Part shown: positions 42,725 through 50,771 of the stretch, piece after piece | How positions within the stretch are numbered: the first letter of the stretch is position 1 | Layout: every line of letters starts with the position of its first letter | Origin: Planococcus sp. PAMC 21323 | Lineage (GTDB): Bacteria; Bacillota; Bacilli; Bacillales_A; Planococcaceae | DNA length: 64,000 nt | Direction: 5' to 3' | Assembly (NCBI RefSeq): GCF_000785555.1 | Contig: NZ_CP009129.1 | Span: 1,612,001-1,676,000 of the forward strand | Program-made: the position numbers and the translations under genes | Notes under the pieces: generated by a model | Told to the model about the DNA's origin: nothing | Databases searched by the model: none | The model's input: only the letters and a program-made list of their open reading frames with translations

Positions 42725-43522
42725 CTATTCTTCATAACTCAATCCACATTCTTCCATCCTTTTAACTATGCGCTCAGTCATCAAGTCATAGCCTTTGCTA
42801 TTGGGATGAAAAAAATCGGAATGGTAAACCAAATTTTTGTTGCCTACAAACAAATCACTCACAGGCACAAAACAGGCTTGAGGATCTTCTTCTATTCTTT
42901 TTTCCATAACTTGATTATACGACTCAATAATTTGATCAAATTCCTCTACTTCATCTGTGACGAGTGAAAAAGGATTATAAATCCCCATCATAATAATAGG
43001 TACTGTCGGATTGATGTCACGTATCGAGGTTAAAATTGTATCAAAGCGACTTTCATAAAAAATCAACTCATCGTTAAAAGCTTCTATGTTTAGTGAAAAC
43101 AAATCGCGTTTTACAATTCGCATAATATCATTTCCACCAATTGTCATTGTTAAGTAATCTGCTTCTGTAATAGGACCTGTCAGTTTTCCTTGCTGAAACA
43201 TTGCAAGTAACTGATCGCTTCGGCGGCCTCTCTTAGCAGTGTTTTCAACAGCGACACCTTCGATGCCTTGCCAAGTCTGAAGTTCAGCTGCTAACCTACC
43301 TGTGTAGCCGCCTAATTCAGCCTCATCTCCAACGCCTTGGGATAATGAATCACCTAAAGCTGTGATAATTACGGCCTGCGGTTTAAAGTTTGGTGGAACC
43401 GTATAAGATCCAATTAATGGTTCACTTCTCGGTTCTGCACTTTTATTGCCAAAGATAAACGTTGGACTGCACCCCGCTACTATACCCATGGACAAAATGA
43501 CAATTAACAGGATGCGTTTCAA
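42725..43522 (-). CDS. ypmR: SGNH/GDSL-family lipoprotein YpmR, 265 aa
   Basis: Lipoprotein signal with lipobox IVAGC (Cys18). SGNH hydrolase blocks follow: block I ALGDSLSQGVGDE (~residue 56), block III TIGGNDIM (~residue 127), and block V DFFHPNSKGYDLM near the C-terminus with Asp and His. It is expected to be a surface-anchored esterase or lipase-like hydrolase, perhaps acting on lipid or cell-wall polymer. Operon with ypmS. Confidence 0.9.
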   Translation of the reverse strand: MKRILLIVILSMGIVAGCSPTFIFGNKSAEPRSEPLIGSYTVPPNFKPQAVIITALGDSLSQGVGDEAELGGYTGRLAAELQTWQGIEGVAVENTAKRGRRSDQLLAMFQQGKLTGPITEADYLTMTIGGNDIMRIVKRDLFSLNIEAFNDELIFYESRFDTILTSIRDINPTVPIIMMGIYNPFSLVTDEVEEFDQIIESYNQVMEKRIEEDPQACFVPVSDLFVGNKNLVYHSDFFHPNSKGYDLMTERIVKRMEECGLSYEE

Positions 43523-43546
43523 ATTCGTCTCTCCTTTTCAAAACTA

Positions 43547-44386
43547 TTAATCGGTATAATACATGAATCCTATTGCACCAATTCCTGTGTGAGTGGATAT
43601 GATTGGCGTAGTAAAGTCAAATTGAATGTCGGTAAAACCGGTTTCTTTAATTTTTTCACGCAATGGACCTGCCATTGCAAGTCCATTGGCATGGGCAATA
43701 CCCACACCTTTTACTTGCTTACCGGCCGTCCGATCGAGAAAATCTTTCATTAAATAATCAACCACTTGCTTATGACTTCTAACTTTAGCAACGGGTGTAT
43801 ACTCTCCATTATCTAAAGAAGCAATTGGTTTAATTTTCATCAATGATCCTAATAATGCGCGACCTTTTCCGATTCGCCCGCCCTTCACAAGATTATCTAG
43901 CGTATCCACTACAACAAATAATCTTGTATTCAAGCGAATCTGTTCTACTCGTGTGACAATTTCATCCATCGACTTGCCTTCTTTAGCCATTTTAGCTGCC
44001 TCAAATACTTGGAAAGTTAATGCGTGTGAAATATAACGAGAATCAATAACCGTAACATCTGAATCTGAAAGTTGAGCTGCGGTTCTTGCAGATTCCACAG
44101 TTCCACTCATTCCACCAGTCATGTGAATAGACAAAATTTGATCGCCATTTTCGCCTAATTTATCGTACAATTCTTTAAAAACACCTGGAGCTGGTTGTGA
44201 ACTTTTTGGCATTTCTTTTGTATTTTTCATTAACTCTAAAAAAGACTCGGGTTCAAGGTCTACTCGATCCAAATACGTTTTTCCACCGACTTGTACACTT
44301 AATGGAACCACGTGCAAATCATATTTTTCGATGATATCCGGCTTTAAATCAGCGGTCGAATCCGTAACGATATGAATCTTTGACAT
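43547..44386 (-). CDS. DegV family fatty-acid-binding protein, 279 aa
   Basis: DegV/FakB fold. The N-terminal IVTDSTADLKPDIIEKY, PKSSQPAPGVFKELYDKL (~residue 60), SIHMTGGMSGTVESAR and C-terminal ISTHTGIGAIGFMY are the lipid-contact motifs. Such proteins bind a fatty acid and present it to the FakA kinase for exogenous fatty-acid incorporation. The neighbouring plsC (acyltransferase) fits a phospholipid theme. Confidence 0.92.
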   Translation of the reverse strand: MSKIHIVTDSTADLKPDIIEKYDLHVVPLSVQVGGKTYLDRVDLEPESFLELMKNTKEMPKSSQPAPGVFKELYDKLGENGDQILSIHMTGGMSGTVESARTAAQLSDSDVTVIDSRYISHALTFQVFEAAKMAKEGKSMDEIVTRVEQIRLNTRLFVVVDTLDNLVKGGRIGKGRALLGSLMKIKPIASLDNGEYTPVAKVRSHKQVVDYLMKDFLDRTAGKQVKGVGIAHANGLAMAGPLREKIKETGFTDIQFDFTTPIISTHTGIGAIGFMYYTD

Positions 44387-44435
44387 GAAATCACTCTTTT
44401 CTTCATCTAAGTTTTAGTAATTAAATTACGCCTAA

Positions 44436-45179
44436 TCACTCTATTTTTTGTTTAGATAACGCAACAATTGTTTCAGCAATTTTTGAATGAATCATTGTAA
44501 TTGCTTCTTTTGGCTTTAACTCGTTGATAGTTTCAATTGGAATTGCATCCAAAAGCTGAACTTTTACTGTCGCAGGCATTACTTTGTTGTTGTTTTTTTC
44601 CATTATATCTGCAGTTCCATAAATCGCGACAGGGATGATTGGAACATTCGCATCTTTTGCAATACGTAAAAATCCTGCTTTGAATTCACCCAAACCTTCC
44701 CCTTTACTTCTTGTTCCTTCAGGGAATATTAAAATTGAATGACCTTCTTGTAATTTTTCTACTGTATCAGTAATCGATTTTAATGCACTGCGGCGATCGG
44801 TCCGGTCTAAAAACACACAGTTCATTTCTTCCATATACATCGGAATGATAGGAAATTTCTTTACTTCTTTTTTTGAAATAAAGCCAAACGGTTTTGGAAT
44901 TGTTGAAAGCAAAGTCGGAATATCAAAATTTCCCTCGTGATTGCTAACAAACAACACCGGACCTGCAGGTAGTTTTTCTATACCCTCGATTGATACATCA
45001 CTTTTTGTACGCTTCATGATACCAGCTGCCCACTTTTGAGGTTCTGTATGAATTAATTGATCATATTCCTCTAAAGTTAACTGTTCTTTTTGTTTCATAA
45101 ACTTTTTTAAACTCACCGCACTAAATGGCAAATAGCCAAATAGAAATGAAAATGTACGTATTGAATTAAACATGGGCAT
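44436..45179 (-). CDS. plsC: 1-acyl-sn-glycerol-3-phosphate acyltransferase PlsC-like, 247 aa
   Basis: N-terminal membrane-associated region, then acyltransferase block I SNHEGNFDIP (H-x4-D, ~residue 80), block II-like FLDRTDRRSALK, block III FPEGTRSKGEG (~residue 153) and block IV VPIIPVAIYG. It makes phosphatidic acid from lysophosphatidic acid at the membrane. It overlaps the dfrA 3' end by 14 nt; ATGs at 45179 and 45173 are both possible. Confidence 0.9.
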   Translation of the reverse strand: MPMFNSIRTFSFLFGYLPFSAVSLKKFMKQKEQLTLEEYDQLIHTEPQKWAAGIMKRTKSDVSIEGIEKLPAGPVLFVSNHEGNFDIPTLLSTIPKPFGFISKKEVKKFPIIPMYMEEMNCVFLDRTDRRSALKSITDTVEKLQEGHSILIFPEGTRSKGEGLGEFKAGFLRIAKDANVPIIPVAIYGTADIMEKNNNKVMPATVKVQLLDAIPIETINELKPKEAITMIHSKIAETIVALSKQKIE

Positions 45180-45663
45180 TTTTCTTTTTACGCTTTTCGT
45201 ATACTAAATAGGAAAATGCTATTTCATTTGACACGTGCTGTTCTGACTCTGAAACTAGCTTCCATTCACGACCATATTCAGGGAAATAAGTATCTCCATC
45301 AAACTCTTGGTGTATTAATGTGATATACAAGCGATCAGCATCAGGTAAAACGGATTCAAAAATTTGTTCTCCGCCAATAACCATAACTTCTTCATGCGCT
45401 TCTTTTGCTAACCGAATTGCATCAGTTAAATTATGAACCACATCTACCCCATCTGCCTCGTAAAGATCGTTGCGGGTTACAACGATATTGCGACGTTTTG
45501 GCAGTGGCCGTCCTATAGATTCATACGTATTACGTCCCATCACAATGCCTTTTCCAATTGTATGTTGTTTAAAATAAGCCAAATCGGCAGGGATATGCCA
45601 AGGCAATTCGTTATTTTTACCGATGACCCGATTAGGATCATGCGCTACCATCAATGAAATCAT
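45166..45663 (-). CDS. dfrA: Dihydrofolate reductase, 165 aa
   Basis: DHFR fold with catalytic Asp27 in LPWHIPADLAYFK, cofactor motifs VMGRNTYESIG and VIGGEQIFE (~residue 96). It reduces dihydrofolate, regenerating the cofactor consumed by the adjacent thymidylate synthase. SD AGGAGGAAG lies directly beside a hairpin (45677-45694). Same order thyA-dfrA-plsC as in Bacillus. Confidence 0.96.
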   Translation of the reverse strand: MISLMVAHDPNRVIGKNNELPWHIPADLAYFKQHTIGKGIVMGRNTYESIGRPLPKRRNIVVTRNDLYEADGVDVVHNLTDAIRLAKEAHEEVMVIGGEQIFESVLPDADRLYITLIHQEFDGDTYFPEYGREWKLVSESEQHVSNEIAFSYLVYEKRKKKNAHV

Positions 45664-45676
45664 ACATCTTCCTCCT

Positions 45677-45694
45677 ACCCCGCTTTTTGCGGGT
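45677..45694 (-). promoter_or_regulatory. Hairpin adjoining the dfrA ribosome-binding site
   Basis: ACCCGC / GCGGGGT stem with an AAAAA loop and one bulged base. It ends at the base next to AGGAGGAAG of dfrA and has no T-run. It may set dfrA translation or mRNA stability between thyA and dfrA. Confidence 0.4.
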
Positions 45695-45725
45695 ATTAAA
45701 CTTTTTTAAATATAAACCATTCTAG

Positions 45726-46670
45726 TTACACTGCAACTGGTGCTTTTATACGCGGATACGGATCATAGCCCTCGATTGTAATATCTGCAAGCGTTAAGTC
45801 GAAAATGGATTCAACTTCTTCATTAATGTGTAGTGTCGGTAATGGTTTAGGTTCTCGTGTCATTTGCTCATTTATCTGATCTAAATGATTAACATATAAA
45901 TGCGTATCACCAGTTGTATAAACAAAGTCCCCTACCTCTAATCCACATTCTCGTGCAACGAGATGTGTTAACAATGCATAAGACGCAATATTAAACGGCA
46001 TGCCTAAAAAGACATCCGCACTTCGTTGATACAATTGACACGAAAGTTTTCCATCTGCCACATAAAACTGAAATATGATGTGGCACGGCGGCAATGCCAT
46101 GTCATCGATAAATTCTGGGTTCCACGCCGTCACAAGGTGTCGTCTTGAATCTGGGTTAAGTTTAATAGATTCGATGACATTCTTTAATTGATCGATCGTT
46201 CCGCCTTCGGTTGTCGCCCACGAGCGCCATTGTTTTCCGTAAACAGGTCCCAAGTCACCAAATTTTTCTGCGAAATTTTGGTTTTCAAGAACTTGCTTTT
46301 GGAAAATCAGCATTTGGTTCTTGTATACTTCTGCAAACTCAAGGTCTTTCTGAGCACGACGGCCAAAATCGCTCATATCCGGACCCGTGTACTCATCGCT
46401 TTCTATCCACTGTGCAAATGCCCACTCGTCCCAGATATGATTATTATCTTGTAGTAAAGTTCGCACGTTTGTATCGCCCTTAATAAACCAAAGAAGTTCC
46501 GATACAATCAAGCGAAATGCTGTTTTTTTAGTTGTCATTAAAGGAAAGCCCTGTGTTAAATCAAATCGCATTTGATGGCCAAAAACACTTAAGGTCCCAG
46601 TACCTGTTCGGTCTTCTTTTGTTGCACCATTATGTAAAATATGTTCGCATAACTCTAAATATTGTCTCAT
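45726..46670 (-). CDS. thyA: Thymidylate synthase ThyA (long form), 314 aa
   Basis: Classical ThyA with catalytic Cys in [13 protein letters not shown] (~residue 193) and [18 protein letters not shown] near the N-terminus. At 314 aa it carries the ~50-residue insertion (around [20 protein letters not shown]) seen in Lactobacillus casei and Staphylococcus enzymes. It makes dTMP from dUMP, producing dihydrofolate for DfrA. Start ATG 46670 after TGGAGGCG. Confidence 0.96.
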   Translation of the reverse strand: MRQYLELCEHILHNGATKEDRTGTGTLSVFGHQMRFDLTQGFPLMTTKKTAFRLIVSELLWFIKGDTNVRTLLQDNNHIWDEWAFAQWIESDEYTGPDMSDFGRRAQKDLEFAEVYKNQMLIFQKQVLENQNFAEKFGDLGPVYGKQWRSWATTEGGTIDQLKNVIESIKLNPDSRRHLVTAWNPEFIDDMALPPCHIIFQFYVADGKLSCQLYQRSADVFLGMPFNIASYALLTHLVARECGLEVGDFVYTTGDTHLYVNHLDQINEQMTREPKPLPTLHINEEVESIFDLTLADITIEGYDPYPRIKAPVAV

Positions 46671-46964
46671 GTAATTCGCCTCCATTATTATGTTTAATCA
46701 TAACAATACTAGTGCGGATTATAAAGATTTATGAGTCTTTAAATTATTTATTTAGTATTGTGCTGATTCTAACTATTCTCATTCTGTAAATAAACTTTAA
46801 TTTCCTCTGAGCTCGAAAGAACGAGCGAGTGCTTATTACTCTAAGAAGAATTAAACAGCTCGTCAATTAGTGTAGCTCTTTAGTGAGGTATTAACGAAAT
46901 AATTTTTCTGAAATAGTAAGATACATTCAATTATGTTGTTAACTTAAATTTGGCAGAAAACAAA
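46671..46964. other. Intergenic region between ypjP and thyA
   Basis: About 300 AT-rich bases. A short stem-loop GCTCG/CGAGC with loop AAAGAA lies near 46819. Otherwise I see no gene; it presumably holds the thyA-dfrA promoter. Confidence 0.4.
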
Positions 46965-46990
46965 AAACCGTCACAAAGTGAACGGTTTAA
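46965..46990 (-). terminator. Rho-independent terminator of ypjP
   Basis: AAACCGT / ACGGTTT stem spanning the ypjP stop, followed leftward by TTTTTGTTTT. Confidence 0.75.
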
Positions 46991-47580
46991 GAAAGCCATT
47001 TTGGCGGTGTGTTTTTGGACCAATATATATCTCCTAGCGTAATATGCTTTTGGAAATCATCATCAGCTAGGTGGTAGTGAAAATTAAAAGAATAGCCTAT
47101 CTGCGGTTTATTTTCTGTTCTGACGTGAAAACGGATTTCGTCTTTGTTGGTTTCCGTATTGTATACATGGAAGATTTTTTCTGCATGATCGCCAGATGGT
47201 TTTTCAGAAATCGATAGTTTTCTTAGTTTACCAGTATCCAGATTTGCTAAATGAACATCAATGGCTCGTTGGATATTCGGTAATATCATTGTTCGGAATT
47301 CATCTTCAATAACAGGACCAATTCGTGATCCGAATTTCAAGTAAGCCTGCTCTTCCGCCGACTGGTAAACAGAATGAATAAAGGAGTCTCCCGTATCGTA
47401 GAACTCACTTGGATCGACCCAATCATAGATATATTGTTTGTTGTCACTTTCCGCTGCATGTGATTTCGGTTGACCTTTTTCGTCCAAAAGCGACTCCCAG
47501 ATTAAATGATTCGGAGAGATTGCGCCCAATGTCAAAACGGCAACTGCAATCACTAGCGACTTTTGCCACCAATTTTTCAT
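46987..47580 (-). CDS. ypjP: YpjP family protein, ~197 aa
   Basis: N-terminal membrane/signal segment (MKNWWQKSLVIAVAVLTLG), then an extracytoplasmic domain with KQYIYDWVDPSEFYDTGDSF and the terminal GDIYWSKNTPPKWLS, characteristic of YpjP. In B. subtilis ypjP also lies directly upstream of a thymidylate synthase gene. Function unknown. ATG 47580 chosen (GAAAAGGTG upstream). Confidence 0.88.
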   Translation of the reverse strand: MKNWWQKSLVIAVAVLTLGAISPNHLIWESLLDEKGQPKSHAAESDNKQYIYDWVDPSEFYDTGDSFIHSVYQSAEEQAYLKFGSRIGPVIEDEFRTMILPNIQRAIDVHLANLDTGKLRKLSISEKPSGDHAEKIFHVYNTETNKDEIRFHVRTENKPQIGYSFNFHYHLADDDFQKHITLGDIYWSKNTPPKWLS

Positions 47581-47730
47581 GAACATCACCTTTTCTTTAT
47601 GAACATTTTAGTAACTTATCTGCTTATTTATACGATTTTCACAGCTAAAGGTTTCATCTTCTTGAGATTCATTGTACAATAAAGTCATTAACAACGCCTT
47701 GTTTTTTTTTTTTGAAAAGGAGGAATTTTC

Positions 47731-47808
47731 ATGGATGCATCATTATTGATCGGATTAGGTCTCCTGTTTATGCTCGGATACTTAACTTCACTTTCATTTA
47801 CAGACTAA
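47731..47808 (+). CDS. 25-aa hydrophobic small protein
   Basis: Short frame MDASLLIGLGLLFMLGYLTS plus LSFTD with a near-perfect SD (AAAAGGAGGAA, 6 nt upstream) and a terminator 10 nt after the stop. It forms a single membrane helix with almost no soluble part. The complete expression signals around a 26-codon unit argue for a real small membrane protein. No family recognised. Confidence 0.6.
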   Translation: MDASLLIGLGLLFMLGYLTSLSFTD

Positions 47809-47817
47809 TAACTAACA

Positions 47818-47850
47818 AAAAAACTTCCTATCCTTTGGGGAGTTTTTTTA
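47818..47850 (+). terminator. Rho-independent terminator
   Basis: AAAAAAACTTCC / GGGGAGTTTTTT-type stem with T-run, immediately after the 25-aa gene. Confidence 0.72.
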
Positions 47851-48137
47851 TGTCCACAATTAAAGTGTATACAGCATATTTCAACTGATTAGCTAAAAAT
47901 CTGCCTTTTTAAATTTTAAATCAGAGAGTTAGATTGTTGCTTTCTCACTTCTATTATTTTTTTAAAATCATTCGGTAGCCAGATAATGATTGTTAAAAAC
48001 GCTATAACATATAATTTCAAGTTCGTATTATTTATCCTCCCTAGTGTACATCGTTATTTTATATAACAAATTACAATAAGTATTCTTTATTCTAATTCTA
48101 ACTCTCTACACTGAATATTGCGACTTTAAATACATAA
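47851..48137. other. AT-rich intergenic stretch with possible tiny gene
   Basis: Nearly 290 bases without a clear gene. On the minus strand, 47916-48020 encodes a 34-residue frame from TTG (KLYVIAFLTIIIWLPNDFKK near its start, one hydrophobic helix). AGGGAGG is upstream but 15 nt from the TTG, which is too far for confidence. Confidence 0.25.
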
Positions 48138-48177
48138 AAAAGAACGGCCTATTCATTTGCGAATAGGCCGTTCTTTT
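48138..48177 (-). terminator. Rho-independent terminator of the rhodanese operon
   Basis: AAAAGAACGGCCTATTC / GAATAGGCCGTTCTTT long stem followed by T residues leftward. Confidence 0.88.
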
Positions 48178-48207
48178 CCGATTACAAAGAACTTATTAAT
48201 TACTAGT

Positions 48208-48579
48208 TTATTTTTCTATAGCTGCTTCCCATGAAGACATCCCTTGAGCCACATTTACAAACTCGTATCCTTCTTTAAGCATTAAGTCGCTCGCCTGTTG
48301 GGAACGGTTGCCTGACTGACAAATCACTACATATTTTATATCTTTTTGAAGACCGTCAAAATCGCCTGTTTGTATTGATGTGAGCGGTTTGTTTTGCGCT
48401 CCTGGTATATGCCCCTGATCAAACTCAGACGGCTCGCGTACATCCAATACGATATAGCCAGCATCTTGCTTTTCAGCCACTTCTTCGATTTGGATGGTTT
48501 CGTACTCCGCCTCTTGACCACACGCCACTAACAATATTGCGCTAGCAATTGCCAGCATAAATACCAGTCGCTTTGACAT
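48208..48579 (-). CDS. Rhodanese-domain lipoprotein, 123 aa
   Basis: Lipoprotein signal with lipobox LLVAC (Cys ~20), then one rhodanese domain with LDVREPSEFDQGHIPGAQN and the active-site loop CQSGNRS (~residue 85). It probably handles sulfane sulfur or redox sulfur outside the membrane. Its ATG overlaps the stop of the upstream rhodanese (TAATG), so it is coupled to it. Start 48579 gives a proper signal peptide; the longer frame does not. Confidence 0.88.
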   Translation of the reverse strand: MSKRLVFMLAIASAILLVACGQEAEYETIQIEEVAEKQDAGYIVLDVREPSEFDQGHIPGAQNKPLTSIQTGDFDGLQKDIKYVVICQSGNRSQQASDLMLKEGYEFVNVAQGMSSWEAAIEK

Positions 48580-48875
48580 TACTCGACGTCGCCTTCCCAA
48601 GCCATTATACCGCCTTCAACATTCGTTACATTGTAACCTTGATTGTCTAAAAATTTACATGCAGAGCTACTACGTCCACCAGCTTGGCAGTTTACATAGT
48701 ATTCTTCCTTTTTATCTAATTCATTCATCTTGAATTCCAATAAACTTAAAGGGACATTTACTGCACCGGGAATTTTTCCAGAAGACACTTCTGATGCCTC
48801 ACGCACATCAATCAGATTTACTTTCTTTCCTTGTTTTAATAATGTCTCTAGTTCTTGTGTAGAAATCGATTTCAT
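48579..48875 (-). CDS. Single-domain rhodanese, 98 aa
   Basis: Cytoplasmic rhodanese with IDVREASEVSSGKIPGAVNV and the catalytic loop CQAGGRS (~residue 63). It transfers sulfane sulfur between thiols. It forms a leftward unit with glutaredoxin upstream and the rhodanese lipoprotein downstream. A CsoR/CstR-like operator in front of the unit suggests persulfide- or metal-responsive control. Confidence 0.9.
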   Translation of the reverse strand: MKSISTQELETLLKQGKKVNLIDVREASEVSSGKIPGAVNVPLSLLEFKMNELDKKEEYYVNCQAGGRSSSACKFLDNQGYNVTNVEGGIMAWEGDVE

Positions 48876-48934
48876 CTATAATTCCTCCTAATAATTTGGT
48901 TCCTCACTGATATCGTAATCATTATATAAAACTT

Positions 48935-49171
48935 TTATGCTTTTAATAGCTCTGTGACACGAGAAGGATCAAACCCGAGAACCCACTCACCATTTATATT
49001 AGTTTGTGGTACTCCCATCTGTCCAGTAGCTTGCACGAGGCGATTAGCTGCCGCTTGGTCATGCTGAACATTTACTTCTGTATAGGAAACATCATTCTGT
49101 TCTAAAAAACTTTTCATCATTGTGCAGTAAGGGCACGTATCCGTTGAAAATACGGTAACTTGGTTAGACAT
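48935..49171 (-). CDS. Glutaredoxin-family protein, 78 aa
   Basis: Thioredoxin-fold glutaredoxin with active site CPYC (STDTCPYCTMM, residues ~12-15), cis-Pro segment GVPQTNING and C-terminal GFDPSRVTELL. Start ATG 49171 after TTAAGGAGAGAG. First gene of the operon with the two rhodaneses, so it likely reduces mixed disulfides or persulfides generated by them. Confidence 0.92.
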   Translation of the reverse strand: MSNQVTVFSTDTCPYCTMMKSFLEQNDVSYTEVNVQHDQAAANRLVQATGQMGVPQTNINGEWVLGFDPSRVTELLKA

Positions 49172-49213
49172 AATCGCTCTCTCCTTAAAAATAATGTTGT
49201 TGAAACTATTTAA

Positions 49214-49243
49214 AATATACCATAGGGGGTATATTTCTTTCAA
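49214..49243 (-). promoter_or_regulatory. Promoter with CsoR/CstR-like operator
   Basis: Leftward promoter TTGAAA (49243-49238), 18 nt, TATATT (49219-49214). Overlapping the spacer and -10 is the inverted repeat ATATACC-N6-GGTATAT (49215-49234), which reads ATACCCCCTATGGTAT on the minus strand. CsoR-family repressors (copper-sensing CsoR, persulfide-sensing CstR) bind such G/C-tract palindromes. Given the rhodanese genes downstream, CstR-type control is the better guess. Confidence 0.65.
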
Positions 49244-49294
49244 GAAATTTGCTTGCCGCTAAGTTCGTTTTATATTTTCTATTCTTACTTAAAT

Positions 49295-49364
49295 AGAAAA
49301 AGTAACATAGCATCTATTTCCAAAAATTAATTTTAATAAATTGGCGAAAATAGATGCTATGTTA
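49295..49364 (-). terminator. Hairpin terminator of ypiP-like gene
   Basis: 17-nt perfect arms TAACATAGCATCTATTT / reverse complement with a 28-nt AT-rich loop, followed leftward by CTTTTTCT. Confidence 0.65.
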
Positions 49365-49374
49365 TGACTGTATT

Positions 49375-50163
49375 TTAGTAATCGTTTTCCTGCGTCATTG
49401 ATATCACACCGTAATGAAATTTCGTATTCGGTCGCACGCGTCGAACAAAACCAAACTGTTCAAAGTCTTGCGAGCGAAAATGCGCTTTTAACACCACAGT
49501 TTTCCTAGCGACGCGTTTGGCTTCCCTTACCCACTGCTCCGTTAATTGACTACGATCTGCTGGACCTCTCAACGCTGAAAAATTAGATGACTCTATAATT
49601 TCTTCTGTAAACATTGGATCCATATAAATTACATCAATAGATTTTGACTCGCGTTTTTTCAGATAAGAAATAGCATCAGTAGACACCACTTCTATTCGTT
49701 TCATCGCTGCTAACAAGTGCGGCATTCCATGATAGTGGTTTAGCCCTTGTTGAACGACATATGCAAGAATCGGATGACTTTCACATCCAATAACTCGTCC
49801 ACTTTCTCCAACACGCTGAGAAGCCACAAGTGAATCTGACGCAAGACCTAAAGTACAGTCTAAAAATATGTCACCTGGTTCTAATCTTGAAACAGCGATC
49901 AATGGGTCTTGTTCGATTGGTCTTTTTGTCCTGAAAGCTGCTGAATTCGGATGAAAAAAGAACGGCTCTGTTTTACCCATTGGATAAAACTCAAGCCGTT
50001 CTTTTAGACAAATCAACAAATCAGCCGATTCCTCTGCATGCATTTTCTCGATAGAACGTTTATTACGAGCAACTTGCTGAAGCGACAGTTCTGTTGAAAT
50101 GCGCTCTGCCCACTCCATTATGGATGATGTGGGACGGTACGCTGTTGTGACGACTGTTTTCAC
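49375..50163 (-). CDS. ypiP: Class I SAM-dependent methyltransferase (YpiP-like), 262 aa
   Basis: Rossmann methyltransferase: motif I appears as FLDCTLGLASDSLVAS (~residue 100), acidic loop VIGCESHPILA, and motif IV as VIYMDPMF (~residue 180). The D-P-M-F motif resembles N-methyltransferases such as rRNA m2G enzymes (RsmJ-like). It overlaps the bacilliredoxin gene by 4 nt. The substrate is not known; the ypiP assignment rests on similarity of context. Confidence 0.8.
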   Translation of the reverse strand: MKTVVTTAYRPTSSIMEWAERISTELSLQQVARNKRSIEKMHAEESADLLICLKERLEFYPMGKTEPFFFHPNSAAFRTKRPIEQDPLIAVSRLEPGDIFLDCTLGLASDSLVASQRVGESGRVIGCESHPILAYVVQQGLNHYHGMPHLLAAMKRIEVVSTDAISYLKKRESKSIDVIYMDPMFTEEIIESSNFSALRGPADRSQLTEQWVREAKRVARKTVVLKAHFRSQDFEQFGFVRRVRPNTKFHYGVISMTQENDY

Positions 50164-50597
50164 TGAGTTGCCACTTGTTCAAGCGCTTGTGCCAAATGAT
50201 CGCGAATTTGCTCCATAGGATAGCCCTCAATTTGTTCACGTGGAATAAAGTGAGCCAGTTCGCCATCTTTTAACACCGCAATCGATGGAGATGATGGAGC
50301 AACTTCTTCAAAATAATGACGCATTTGAGCTGTCGCTTCTTTATCTTGACCAGCAAAAACAGTCACCAAATGTTCCGGTTTTGCTTCAACTGTTTGGAGT
50401 GCTTCTATAACTGCTGGACGTGCTAGTCCTGCTGCACAGCCACAAATAGAGTTAATCACTACGAGACTTGTTCCTTTAGTGCTGCTCATATGTTCATTGA
50501 CATCCTCTGCAGACGTTAACTCTTTAAATCCTGCGCTTACCAATTCTTGACGCATCGGCACAACAATGCCTTTCATGTATTCATCATATGCGTTCAT
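50160..50597 (-). CDS. BrxA/BrxB family bacilliredoxin, 145 aa
   Basis: YphP/YqiW (UPF0403) thioredoxin-like protein with active site CGC in VINSICGCAAGLARP (~residue 52). Bacilliredoxins remove bacillithiol from S-bacillithiolated proteins after oxidative stress. Its neighbours (ypiP-like gene, ypgR, ypgQ) match the yphP locus of B. subtilis, so BrxA is likelier than BrxB. Upstream lies a CTAGGTT/AACCTAG inverted repeat (50636-50665). Confidence 0.9.
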   Translation of the reverse strand: MNAYDEYMKGIVVPMRQELVSAGFKELTSAEDVNEHMSSTKGTSLVVINSICGCAAGLARPAVIEALQTVEAKPEHLVTVFAGQDKEATAQMRHYFEEVAPSSPSIAVLKDGELAHFIPREQIEGYPMEQIRDHLAQALEQVATQ

Positions 50598-50771
50598 GCT
50601 TGTCGCCCCTTTTCGTTTATACTTTTCTCAAAACTCTAGGTTTTATCTACTTTAGTGTAACCTAGATTCTCCATAATTTCATAGTATGTGATTTTTATGT
50701 GAATTTTTTATGAATTTAATGATTCTATTCTGTATGATTAGATTTAGGTAACTAAAAAAAGGATGGGGAAA

